Assembly: GCF_016429005.1 (NCBI RefSeq)
Contig: NZ_JAELTV010000003.1
Location: forward strand, 1 to 53,915
Origin: Pedobacter sp. ASV19
GTDB lineage: Bacteria > Bacteroidota > Bacteroidia > Sphingobacteriales > Sphingobacteriaceae
Direction of reading: 5' to 3'
DNA: 53,915 nt
Below, piece after piece: positions 26,679 to 34,399 of this stretch. The translations under genes were made by a program, and so were the position numbers. The number at the start of each line of letters is the position of its first letter. Position 1 is the first letter of the stretch. Under the pieces are notes generated by a model. That model saw nothing but the letters and a program-made list of their open reading frames with translations, was not told the DNA's origin and did no database searches.

Positions 26679-27884
26679 ATGTCAAAATTTTTATTTGCAG
26701 TACCTCCTTTTTTTGGACACATCAGCCCTACGTTAAGTATTGGGGCCAGTTTGATTGCCCGCGGACATGAAGTAAAATGGATTGGGGTAACGCCCTTAGC
26801 GGCTCATCATATTCCGGAGAGAGGAGAATATATTTATCCGGAAGAAGATTTAAGAGTGCATCAGCAGGAGCTTCAGCACATCTTAAAACGCCAGGATGAC
26901 GGGCCTTCCTGCTCAGGACCGGAGGTGATGAAACTGGCTCTGGAAGAGACCTATGTGCCCATAGCTCGCATCATGATGGACGCCTTGGGTAAAGCGGTGG
27001 ACAACTGGAGACCTGATGTCATTGTAAATGACTGTATTACTTTTGCGGGGGCATTGTGTGCGCATATTAAGGGCATTCCTTGTGTAACGACCACCCCGGT
27101 CCCACCGGATGTGATGGGCGATACCGCAACAAGTGCCCCTAAAATTTTTGAGTGGCAGGAAAACCTGATTAAAGGTCTGCAAAGGGAATTTGGGGTATAC
27201 GGGGAGGAAATCGTAATCCATTCTCATAAAATGAACCTGGTTTTCACCTCTCAGAAATTTGCCGGCATTGAAGATCCGATGCCGCATATGAAATTTATTG
27301 GCCCGGTTAAAGGCCGGCCAAACCAAGCCGATTTTGACTGGGAACGCCTGGAAAAGGCAAAAGGGCCTAAGGTCTTTGTTTCTCTGGGGACCTTGCTGGT
27401 GGATATCCGTGCGGCATTTTTCCAGAAACTGATTGATGCTTTTGCCGATGCGCCTTTGACCATTGTTGCGGCCACCAACCCGGATATCTTTGAAAAGTGG
27501 CCAGACAACTTCATTGTTAATGGCTTTGTGCCCCAATCAGAACTGATGCCCATGATGGACGCGGTGATTTGTCATGGCGGCTTCAATACGGTGAACGATA
27601 CTTTTATCAATGGGCTTCCCATGCTGATCACACCGATTGCCTACGACCATTTTCATACCGCCAAACTGATTGAAAACGCGGGTTGTGGTATAAAGATCCG
27701 CTATAAGCGGCTGCGGATTGAAGACCTCAGAAATGCGGTGCTCGAACTGCTGGAAAATCCGCAGTACAGGAATGCAGCGTTGCAGATCAGGGAGACTTTT
27801 CTCGCTGCGGGTGGAAATGACAAAGCAGTAGCGCTTTTGGAAGAATTTGCAACAACAGAACAAGCACTGGCAAGCATCAACTGA
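26679..27884 (+). CDS. GT1-type (MGT/UGT-like) glycosyltransferase 2
   Basis: A 401-residue paralogue of the preceding glycosyltransferase, beginning FAVPPFFGHISPTL with His14 and carrying CHGGFNT with His299 in the donor domain (Phe in place of the second His of GT 1). The ATG at 26679 is chosen because the frame upstream overlaps GT 1 and does not resemble the family. The two enzymes align along their whole length but differ at many positions, so the duplication is old. The differing donor-motif residue hints at different donors or positions on the acceptor (inference). Confidence 0.92.
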   Translation: MSKFLFAVPPFFGHISPTLSIGASLIARGHEVKWIGVTPLAAHHIPERGEYIYPEEDLRVHQQELQHILKRQDDGPSCSGPEVMKLALEETYVPIARIMMDALGKAVDNWRPDVIVNDCITFAGALCAHIKGIPCVTTTPVPPDVMGDTATSAPKIFEWQENLIKGLQREFGVYGEEIVIHSHKMNLVFTSQKFAGIEDPMPHMKFIGPVKGRPNQADFDWERLEKAKGPKVFVSLGTLLVDIRAAFFQKLIDAFADAPLTIVAATNPDIFEKWPDNFIVNGFVPQSELMPMMDAVICHGGFNTVNDTFINGLPMLITPIAYDHFHTAKLIENAGCGIKIRYKRLRIEDLRNAVLELLENPQYRNAALQIRETFLAAGGNDKAVALLEEFATTEQALASIN

Positions 27885-27889
27885 GGCCC

Positions 27890-29158
27890 ATGAAGAGAAG
27901 ATTATTATTTGCAGAACGCATGTTGCATGGTGATGGCTCAGCCCCTTTTAATGCAGTGATTCCGATTTGCCTCAAAGGAGAAGTTCATTTGGCTGGACTA
28001 CAGCACGCACTAAAAAAACTTCAGGAAAAATATCCGTTTTTAAATGCCTTTGTAGAAGACGATGAAAAAGGAATGCCCTGGTTTGTTGTGGAAGAAGGCC
28101 AGACCCAACGGGATATCCCGGTAAGGATCAGCACCCGGCTTGGAGACGACGACTGGGTACAGGAATCTGTACAGGAATGGTCTACGGTGTTTGATACCCG
28201 GAAAGGCCCGCTGATGAGACTGGTCTGGATCAAAGGACCTGAGTTTTCGGATTTGATCCTGGTGATTCATCACTGCCTTTGTGATGGTGGCTCGGCCATG
28301 TCCATCCTGGCCGAACTCCTGCAACTACTCGACAATGGGGAGGCCCAAATCGGCAAAGAAAAACCAATTTTAAGTCTCCACGATATTGTTCCTGCAGAGG
28401 TACTTCGAAATAAAAAAAAGATCCTGAAAGCGAAGCTGATTGGAAGTGTAGCGAATTTGGTCCTCTGGCTGGTTCCATTGCCTAAAAAGGCCGTAGAACG
28501 AAAAAAGGACTATATGCTGAACTGGAGCCTGGACAACGCTTTAGGCGAGCAATTGATCCGTAGCTGTAAACAGCAGGGCGTAACGGTAAATACGGCACTA
28601 TGCATGGCTGTGCTGAATGCTTTTAAAGCGGTCAGAAAAGAGGCTTTCCACAATAAAATCTCCTGCCCTGTCGACATCCGGCGCTTCGCTCCGGAAATCA
28701 AAAAAGACAATATTTTTGCTTTTGGGTTGATGATGGTGGTTTCTGCGGCACAGGAGCTGGGCTTTTTTGAGAATGCTCGTAAAATGCAGGCAGATATTGA
28801 CAAAAAAACGGCAAAGCTGGATCCTTATGAGACGATCATGATGATGGAAGAATCCCATTCCTCGCTGAAACATTTCACCAAATTTCTAAAATATGGTAAA
28901 TCCAGCAACGACTGTATGTTTTCTAATCTGGGCAGGATCAATATCCCCTATGAATATAAGACTTTTAGCCTGGAAAGGATCTATAGTCCTTCTGTGATCG
29001 GTCCTTTGGGCAATACCACCACCCTGATCACATCGACTTACCGGGAACGGATGGATTTTACTTTTGTTGCCAGTGAGGGCTTTATTCCTTATGAACAAGC
29101 ACTGGCCATCCGGAATTGTATAATAACTGAACTAAAACAGGCCGTAGGCCAGGCTTAA
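27890..29158 (+). CDS. Condensation-fold (PapA/WES-like) acyltransferase 1
   Basis: A 422-residue protein with the chloramphenicol-acetyltransferase/condensation fold. HHCLCDG at 127-133 is a complete HHxxxDG active site with His128 as catalytic base. Near 227-240 is a PVDIRRFAPEIKKDN segment in the place of the DFGWG-type latch of NRPS domains. No carrier or adenylation domain is attached, as in the PapA-type acyltransferases of mycobacterial glycolipid loci, which esterify hydroxyls from acyl carriers or acyl-CoA. Here it probably acylates the sugar or the chain. It starts 5 bp after GT 2. Confidence 0.85.
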   Translation: MKRRLLFAERMLHGDGSAPFNAVIPICLKGEVHLAGLQHALKKLQEKYPFLNAFVEDDEKGMPWFVVEEGQTQRDIPVRISTRLGDDDWVQESVQEWSTVFDTRKGPLMRLVWIKGPEFSDLILVIHHCLCDGGSAMSILAELLQLLDNGEAQIGKEKPILSLHDIVPAEVLRNKKKILKAKLIGSVANLVLWLVPLPKKAVERKKDYMLNWSLDNALGEQLIRSCKQQGVTVNTALCMAVLNAFKAVRKEAFHNKISCPVDIRRFAPEIKKDNIFAFGLMMVVSAAQELGFFENARKMQADIDKKTAKLDPYETIMMMEESHSSLKHFTKFLKYGKSSNDCMFSNLGRINIPYEYKTFSLERIYSPSVIGPLGNTTTLITSTYRERMDFTFVASEGFIPYEQALAIRNCIITELKQAVGQA

Positions 29159-29165
29159 ATAAATT

Positions 29166-30443
29166 ATGAGAAGAAGACTGATCATTGGGGAAAGAATCAT
29201 GTATGTGGATGCGGTAACCCCGCTCAATTGTGTTTTTGCGGTTAAAATCAGGGGTGACTTTTCGTTGGAAAACCTTCGTGCTGCATTGGCCAAAGTACAA
29301 CAGAAACACCCTTTATTACGGGCCAGGATCCAGGAGGATGCTAAAGGAATTCCTCATTTCACCTCCAGTAACCACCTGTCGGAGATTCCGGTACGGGTAG
29401 TAGACCGCCAAAGTGATGAAGACTGGAAACAGGAATCGGAAAGGGAATGGTCTGCGCTTTTCGACGACAAAGACCTTCCCCTGGCCAGGGTGGTCTGGAT
29501 TAAAGGCGCTTCGGTTTCTGACCTGATCCTGGTTTGTCCGCACTGCGTTTGCGATGGGACCACATTTGTGGCCCTGATGACTGAAGTCTTGCAGTTACTG
29601 GATCAGCCGGACCGGGAAATTGGCAGCTATCCTCCTTTTGATTCGATCGCTGGTTTGCTTTCGGAATCGTATTCCAGCAACCCTTCAAAAATTTTCAAAG
29701 CCCGGATATTTTCTGTTCTGGCTTCCGTATTCTTTCTGTTTAAGTCTTCCCGCAAACAGCATCCTGCAGGTAAAGGGTATCTATTGCACTGGAAACTGAA
29801 TAAAGAAAGTACCGCAGCGCTGATGGCTGGCTGTAAGGCATCTGGTGTTACCCTGCATTCGGCTTTATGTGTGGCTTTCCTGCAGGCTTTCCATGCGATT
29901 AAAGGAGACCGCGCACATGGTAAAGTCATTTGTCCGGTGGATGTACGCCGCTTTGTAAAGGAGATTAAAGAGGATCATATGTTTGCCTTTGCTCCTATTG
30001 CAGAGCTTTCTATAGAAAAAGGTACGAAAATTGGTTTCCTGGCAAAAGCACAGCAAGTCAAAGAAGACCTGGATACCAAAATATCGGCCATGAAGGTCCA
30101 TGAACTGCTGTTTATGAGCGAGTATTTTCATGCTTCGGTGCCCAAAATGGTCAGGTATCTAAGGTCAACGGATGGTACACATGATTTTACTTTCTCTAAT
30201 ATGGGCAGACTGGGCATCCCTGAATCCTATCGTTCATTTGAACTGGAAGCGATTTACAGTCCCAGTGTAGGTTTTCCCTGGAGAAATCCGAATACACTGG
30301 TGGTCAGTACCTTTAAAGGAGAAATGGATTTTAGTTTTTACTCCAATACGGTTTTCCTGGATCCGCAAGATGCTGCAGCGATTAAAGATCGGGCTTTATT
30401 GATGTTACAAAGGGAAACAGCGCTGGAAGGAGCCTTACTATAA
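29166..30443 (+). CDS. Condensation-fold acyltransferase 2 with altered HHxxxDG motif
   Basis: A 425-residue paralogue of the preceding gene, aligned from MRRRLIIGERIM onward. The active-site motif reads CPHCVCDG: the first His is Pro125, while the catalytic second His (His126) and Asp130-Gly131 remain. The PVDVRRFVKEIKEDH segment is also kept. Activity is therefore plausible, though the change may alter specificity or make it a non-catalytic partner. It starts 7 bp after its paralogue. Two acyltransferases plus two glycosyltransferases suggest a product with two decorated positions. Confidence 0.83.
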   Translation: MRRRLIIGERIMYVDAVTPLNCVFAVKIRGDFSLENLRAALAKVQQKHPLLRARIQEDAKGIPHFTSSNHLSEIPVRVVDRQSDEDWKQESEREWSALFDDKDLPLARVVWIKGASVSDLILVCPHCVCDGTTFVALMTEVLQLLDQPDREIGSYPPFDSIAGLLSESYSSNPSKIFKARIFSVLASVFFLFKSSRKQHPAGKGYLLHWKLNKESTAALMAGCKASGVTLHSALCVAFLQAFHAIKGDRAHGKVICPVDVRRFVKEIKEDHMFAFAPIAELSIEKGTKIGFLAKAQQVKEDLDTKISAMKVHELLFMSEYFHASVPKMVRYLRSTDGTHDFTFSNMGRLGIPESYRSFELEAIYSPSVGFPWRNPNTLVVSTFKGEMDFSFYSNTVFLDPQDAAAIKDRALLMLQRETALEGALL

Positions 30444-30447
30444 TTGT

Positions 30448-30921
30448 ATGTTCATTAATAAATTTGTACGCAGGAACCTGATCATCTATTTCCTGCCAAA
30501 TGTTTTCTTCAATACCTGTATCCCCTACTTCGCTTTCAGAACTCAGGAGGCTGTTTACTTATTTCGGGGAGAACAGTGTTTCGCACGGTTCTTATTGCCT
30601 ATGGTACTCTTCCTGCCTTTTATCATTACGTTTGACCTGTCCAGAAAAACAATTGAGCTGTATAAAAAGGGTAAAACCGGCCTGTTGATTCCTGATCATC
30701 TCCAGAAAACAAAATTCCTGTTTAAAATGGCGGGGATAAACGGGGGAATTTCTCTCTCCGTGGCCTTTCTGATCCTGCTGCTCGCAGAGTTCAGTATTCC
30801 CCGTCAGTACGGCTTTAGTGCTGGTTTTCTGGCTTTGCTGTTGGGCTTGACCGCGGGCTTGCTGACGGTGATTTTTACCCTCCATACCGGGGCAAGGTAC
30901 TGGCGTCAGACAGACTCCTGA
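30448..30921 (+). CDS. Small integral membrane protein ending the lipid operon
   Basis: I do not recognise this 157-residue protein. It has three or four hydrophobic segments, at about 12-30, 47-63, 98-114 and 120-143, with basic loops between, and no signal-peptide cleavage site. It starts 4 bp after acyltransferase 2, so it belongs to the operon. Being the only membrane protein there, it may anchor the enzymes or help move the lipid, but nothing in its sequence resembles a known transporter. Confidence 0.75.
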   Translation: MFINKFVRRNLIIYFLPNVFFNTCIPYFAFRTQEAVYLFRGEQCFARFLLPMVLFLPFIITFDLSRKTIELYKKGKTGLLIPDHLQKTKFLFKMAGINGGISLSVAFLILLLAEFSIPRQYGFSAGFLALLLGLTAGLLTVIFTLHTGARYWRQTDS

Positions 30922-30956
30922 AAATGGGCAATGACCATATTCGCCGGGAGATTCCT

Positions 30957-30964
30957 TACCTTTG
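30957..30964 (+). promoter_or_regulatory. Bacteroidota -7 promoter element for ruvX
   Basis: TACCTTTG matches the TAnnTTTG consensus and ends 40 bp before the ruvX start codon, giving a normal leader of about 35 nt. It marks ruvX as separate from the lipid operon that ends at 30921. A -33 TTTG is not obvious. Confidence 0.5.
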
Positions 30965-31004
30965 TCCATTAATTGATCTTTTATTCTGTTCTAAATATTG
31001 ATTT

Positions 31005-31421
31005 ATGGCCCGTATTATCGCCTTTGATTATGGCACCAAACGCATCGGCATTGCGGTTACTGATCCTTTGCAGATCATTGCAACCGGACTGGATACCATA
31101 CACCCTAAAGACGTGATCGACTATTTAAAAAAATACCTGCTGACCGAACAGGTGGAGGCTTTTGTATTGGGGGATCCCAAGCAACTCGATGGTTCTCCTT
31201 CGGATTCTGCACAGCATGTAAAAGGCTTTTCAACCACCCTTAAGAAAAATTTTCCCGGCATCCCCCAGTATTGGATAGATGAGCGGTTTACCTCTAAACT
31301 GGCACAGGAAACCATTATGCAGAGTGGTTTGAAAAAGCAGGACAGAAAGAACAAAGAGAGAGTAGATACGATTGCAGCGACCATCATCCTGCAATATTTT
31401 ATGCAAGAGCACCGTTTATAA
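31005..31421 (+). CDS. ruvX: Holliday junction resolvase-like protein RuvX (YqgF)
   Basis: A 138-residue RNase H-fold nuclease of the YqgF/RuvX family, linked to 16S pre-rRNA 5'-end maturation and Holliday junction resolution. The first strand reads IIAFDYGTKRIGIAV with the catalytic Asp, and the conserved FVLGDPKQLDG, DERFTSKLA and RVDTIAATIIL follow. The length is normal. It is the first of a housekeeping run and is followed 7 bp later by an O-methyltransferase gene. Confidence 0.95.
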   Translation: MARIIAFDYGTKRIGIAVTDPLQIIATGLDTIHPKDVIDYLKKYLLTEQVEAFVLGDPKQLDGSPSDSAQHVKGFSTTLKKNFPGIPQYWIDERFTSKLAQETIMQSGLKKQDRKNKERVDTIAATIILQYFMQEHRL

Positions 31422-31428
31422 AGACAAC

Positions 31429-32067
31429 ATGAGTATGATTAATGAAGACCTGCAACATTTACTGTTAAACTATTGCGAACCAGAAAGCGCTCTTTTACAG
31501 CAGATTGACCGGGAGACCAATTTAAAGGTATTGATGCCAAGAATGCTGTCCGGCCATTATCAGGGCCGGGTGCTCAGCATGCTGAGTAAGCTCGTTGCAC
31601 CCAAAAGGGTACTGGAGATCGGGACCTTTACCGGTTATGCAACCTTGTGCCTTGCAGAGGGTTTGGGTACTGATGGAATCCTCTATACCCTGGACATTAA
31701 TGTAGAGTTAGAAGACATGGTGAGAAAAAGTTTTGCACAATCTCCTTACGATGAACAGATTAGGTATATTCTGGGTGATGCAACGCAGACCTTGCAGGAC
31801 TTAAACGAGGTTTTTGACCTTGTATTCATCGATGCAGACAAAAAAAACAATGGTACTTACTATGATCTGGTGTTCGACAGGATCAGGCCGGGAGGGCTTA
31901 TTATTGTGGACAATGTGCTGTGGAGTGGAAAAGTACTTAGTAATCAACAAGATAAAGACACAAAAAATATTACTACATTTAATGATAAGGTTGCTAATGA
32001 CGCGAGGGTGGAGAAACTGATCTTACCCGTCCGCGACGGATTATTCATCATAAGAAAAAAAATATGA
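31429..32067 (+). CDS. Class I SAM-dependent O-methyltransferase (CCoAOMT-like family 3)
   Basis: A 212-residue methyltransferase of the caffeoyl-CoA/catechol O-methyltransferase type, which in bacteria acts on small phenolics or tRNA (TrmR-like). The SAM-binding motif is VLEIGTFTGYATLCLAEG, the acidic residues YTLDIN and GDA follow, and FIDADKKN and IIVDNVLWSGKV give the metal/substrate residues. A longer frame runs back into ruvX; the ATG at 31429 (or 31435) restores the family N-terminus. The gene overlaps the glucosaminidase gene by 4 bp. The substrate is not predictable. Confidence 0.9.
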   Translation: MSMINEDLQHLLLNYCEPESALLQQIDRETNLKVLMPRMLSGHYQGRVLSMLSKLVAPKRVLEIGTFTGYATLCLAEGLGTDGILYTLDINVELEDMVRKSFAQSPYDEQIRYILGDATQTLQDLNEVFDLVFIDADKKNNGTYYDLVFDRIRPGGLIIVDNVLWSGKVLSNQQDKDTKNITTFNDKVANDARVEKLILPVRDGLFIIRKKI

Positions 32068-32627
32068 TTAAAAAGCTAATGTACATCTGGACCGCTCTCC
32101 TGTTTACATTTACGGCCTCCAAAGCCCAAACGACTCTTGATTATATTAATGAAAATGTGGATCATGCACAGGAACTCATGAGAGCTTCCCATATCCCGGC
32201 CAGTGTGATCCTTGCAGTGGCCATCCATGAATCGGCCTCCGGGACCAGCAAAATCGCCCGGTACCTCAACAACCATTTCGGCGTAAAAGGCCAGAATTCC
32301 AGTAAGGAAATCCATTCCGCCTATAAGGACTACCCTTCGGTTCAGGATTCTTACAATCATTTTGTAGAATTTTTGGAAAGCAAGGCTTCTTTTAGCAGTC
32401 TTTTCGATAAATTTGATGAGTCCGACTATGTCGGATGGGCAAAAGGTATACAAAAGGGAGGTTATGCACGCAGCAGAAGCTGGTCGTCTCAGGTGATTGG
32501 GCTGATCAAAAAATATGAGCTGTTTAAGTACGACCAAAGGCCGCAACAATATTTGGAGGCTGTATTCCCGATTCCTTCCTTAGCTGGAAAAATAACGAAA
32601 CAAACCGTACATAACCCGGACAATTAA
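32064..32627 (+). CDS. Secreted glucosaminidase-domain protein (FlgJ-type peptidoglycan hydrolase)
   Basis: A 187-residue exported hydrolase. A signal peptide covers about residues 1-22 (ending KAQ), then a single glucosaminidase domain with catalytic Glu56 in AVAIHESASG and the family phrases NNHFGVKG and YPSVQDSYNHFVEFL. It would cleave glycan strands of peptidoglycan in the periplasm. There is no LysM or other cell-wall-binding domain, unlike the next gene, a larger paralogue 4 bp further on. The start overlaps the methyltransferase stop as ATGA. Confidence 0.92.
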   Translation: MIKKLMYIWTALLFTFTASKAQTTLDYINENVDHAQELMRASHIPASVILAVAIHESASGTSKIARYLNNHFGVKGQNSSKEIHSAYKDYPSVQDSYNHFVEFLESKASFSSLFDKFDESDYVGWAKGIQKGGYARSRSWSSQVIGLIKKYELFKYDQRPQQYLEAVFPIPSLAGKITKQTVHNPDN

Positions 32628-32631
32628 TTGA

Positions 32632-33525
32632 ATGAACTACAGACTGCTGCTTCCAATACTGCTTTTATTTTTTACGGCCTGTTCCTCCAGGAAATATAGC
32701 CGGAACAACCGCCAGATTGAGAAACAGGCGAAGAAAGCCAATCCAGATGCTTTAAGTTATACGACATTAAGCTATATAGATGCTTTTAAGGGTGTGGCCG
32801 TTGAAGAAATGAATACCTATGGTATTCCGGCCAGTATTACCCTGGCCCAGGGTATTCTGGAATCCGGTAGCGGGAACGGCAGTCTGGCCAAATATGCCAA
32901 TAACCATTTTGGGATCAAGGTGACTTCTGAATGGAAGGGCAAGGGTTATTATAAAGACGATGACAAGAAGAACGATTGTTTTCGAGTGTATAAAGATGCC
33001 CGTCAGTCTTACAAGGACCATTCAGAATTTCTCAAAAGAAAAAGGTATAGTGCTTTGTTCCAGCTGGACAAAAACGATTATAAGAACTGGGCCTATGGCT
33101 TGAAACAAGCAGGCTATGCCACGAATCCAAAATATCCGGACCTGCTGATCAATCTGATTGAAAAGTATCAGTTGCACCAGTACGATCAGTCTGAATCTGA
33201 AAAACAGAAAATTATCCGTGAAGACCGGGTTTTTACGGAGATCAATGCCAATATACCGGTAGAACAGAAGAAATTTGCTCCGGTGGCGGCACCGCCCTCT
33301 AAACAGGTGATCACCACACCGGACAGCACTGCCGACACCCCTCAGGTCAATACCCCGGTCTATACCTCTTCTTCAAATACATCAAAGTATTATACGGTGA
33401 AGCAGGGCGACACTTTGTACAATATCTCTAAACGCTACAACCTTACCGTAGAAGAACTAAGGACCATTAATAACCTGTTGGACTCAGGAATTAAAATCGG
33501 CCAGCAGCTGCAGATCGTTAAATAA
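32632..33525 (+). CDS. Lipoprotein glucosaminidase with C-terminal LysM domain
   Basis: A 297-residue peptidoglycan hydrolase. The signal peptide ends in the lipobox FTACSS with Cys17, so the protein is lipid-anchored. The glucosaminidase domain (about 45-185) has catalytic Glu77 in AQGILESGSG plus NNHFGIKV and YKDHSEFL. A Pro/Ser/Thr-rich linker leads to a LysM domain at about 252-297 (YYTVKQGDTLYNISKRY). With the preceding gene it forms a tandem pair of related enzymes, one soluble and one anchored, probably for cell-wall remodelling or daughter-cell separation (inference). Confidence 0.95.
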   Translation: MNYRLLLPILLLFFTACSSRKYSRNNRQIEKQAKKANPDALSYTTLSYIDAFKGVAVEEMNTYGIPASITLAQGILESGSGNGSLAKYANNHFGIKVTSEWKGKGYYKDDDKKNDCFRVYKDARQSYKDHSEFLKRKRYSALFQLDKNDYKNWAYGLKQAGYATNPKYPDLLINLIEKYQLHQYDQSESEKQKIIREDRVFTEINANIPVEQKKFAPVAAPPSKQVITTPDSTADTPQVNTPVYTSSSNTSKYYTVKQGDTLYNISKRYNLTVEELRTINNLLDSGIKIGQQLQIVK

Positions 33526-33559
33526 TGTTAATATCTCGCACTGCATCATTCTGATCGCG

Positions 33560-33567
33560 TATTTTTG
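33560..33567 (+). promoter_or_regulatory. -7 promoter element abutting a start codon
   Basis: TATTTTTG fits TAnnTTTG and ends 1 bp before the ATG at 33569 and 7 bp before the ATG at 33575. Transcription would begin around 33573, so the second ATG is the usable start and the leader is almost absent. Confidence 0.45.
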
Positions 33568-33574
33568 TATGCAA

Positions 33575-34339
33575 ATGAAACTCACCGGATTTCTCCTTCT
33601 CCTTTTGATGTGCACCTGCACGGACATTTTACATGCACAGCAAAAAACGGTGCCGGGCTTTGTGATGGACAAAAGCAATAAGCAAAGGCTGGCGAAGGTC
33701 TATATTTACAACCCTAAAAATGATGTGGGCATTTACAACAATGCCAAGGGGGAATTTACATTACAGGTGGCTGTTGGTGATACGCTTTTTGCGGCCTTGT
33801 CGGGTTATGCGATTGATACGGTAGTATATAAAGGTCAGAATTCTATCTACTTCCAGCTTACGCCTCATTTTATACGGCTCAGAGAGGTAAAGATCATTGG
33901 AAGTTTGCCAACGCCTAAACAGAAATACGATAGAACACTTAAGGAATATAAATATGCTTTAGACCGGGGCAGCTCTAAAGATCTGCTCAATGTTGGGCCA
34001 GAAGGCGCAGGATTGGGAATTGATGCGATTTATAACCTGTTAAGCCGTAAAGGGGCCAATGCCAGGCATCTTCAAAAAATTCTGGAAAAGGATTACCGCG
34101 AACAAGTCATTGATTTTCGTTTCCGGCCGGAGTACGTGGAAAGGGTTTTAAATATCCACGATTATGAGCTGACGGATTTTATGCAGCAGTACCGCCCAAC
34201 CTATGAATTTGTACTTTCAGCCTCGGATTATGCGTTTAACCTGTTCCTCCGTAATAATTACGCAGCCTATAAAAGAAACCCAAGGGCCTTGCGCTTGCCG
34301 CCGCTTCCGAAAGTGACTATAGAGGAAATAAAGCCTTAA
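33575..34339 (+). CDS. CarboxypepD_reg-like domain secreted protein
   Basis: A 254-residue exported protein. A signal peptide of about 22 residues ends LHAQ and precedes a carboxypeptidase-regulatory-like beta-sandwich (GFVMDKSNKQRLAKVYIYN, then NNAKGEFTLQV and GDTLFAALSGY). The C-terminal 130 residues are charged and helical and resemble no enzyme I know. This is the same fold as the N-terminal extension of SusC, but without a barrel. A related protein is coded at 49161-49805. The start at 33575 is chosen over 33569 because the promoter box sits immediately upstream. Function unknown, probably envelope-associated. Confidence 0.85.
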   Translation: MKLTGFLLLLLMCTCTDILHAQQKTVPGFVMDKSNKQRLAKVYIYNPKNDVGIYNNAKGEFTLQVAVGDTLFAALSGYAIDTVVYKGQNSIYFQLTPHFIRLREVKIIGSLPTPKQKYDRTLKEYKYALDRGSSKDLLNVGPEGAGLGIDAIYNLLSRKGANARHLQKILEKDYREQVIDFRFRPEYVERVLNIHDYELTDFMQQYRPTYEFVLSASDYAFNLFLRNNYAAYKRNPRALRLPPLPKVTIEEIKP

Positions 34340-34399
34340 ATAGACAATTAGTTTAAATTTAGGTCTTTGATAAAGAACATTTTTGTTTTCTTTGTAGTA

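Noticed and set aside
26913-27536. A 207-codon minus-strand frame inside glycosyltransferase 2
   Set aside because: It is antisense to the conserved glycosyltransferase core and lacks any motif.
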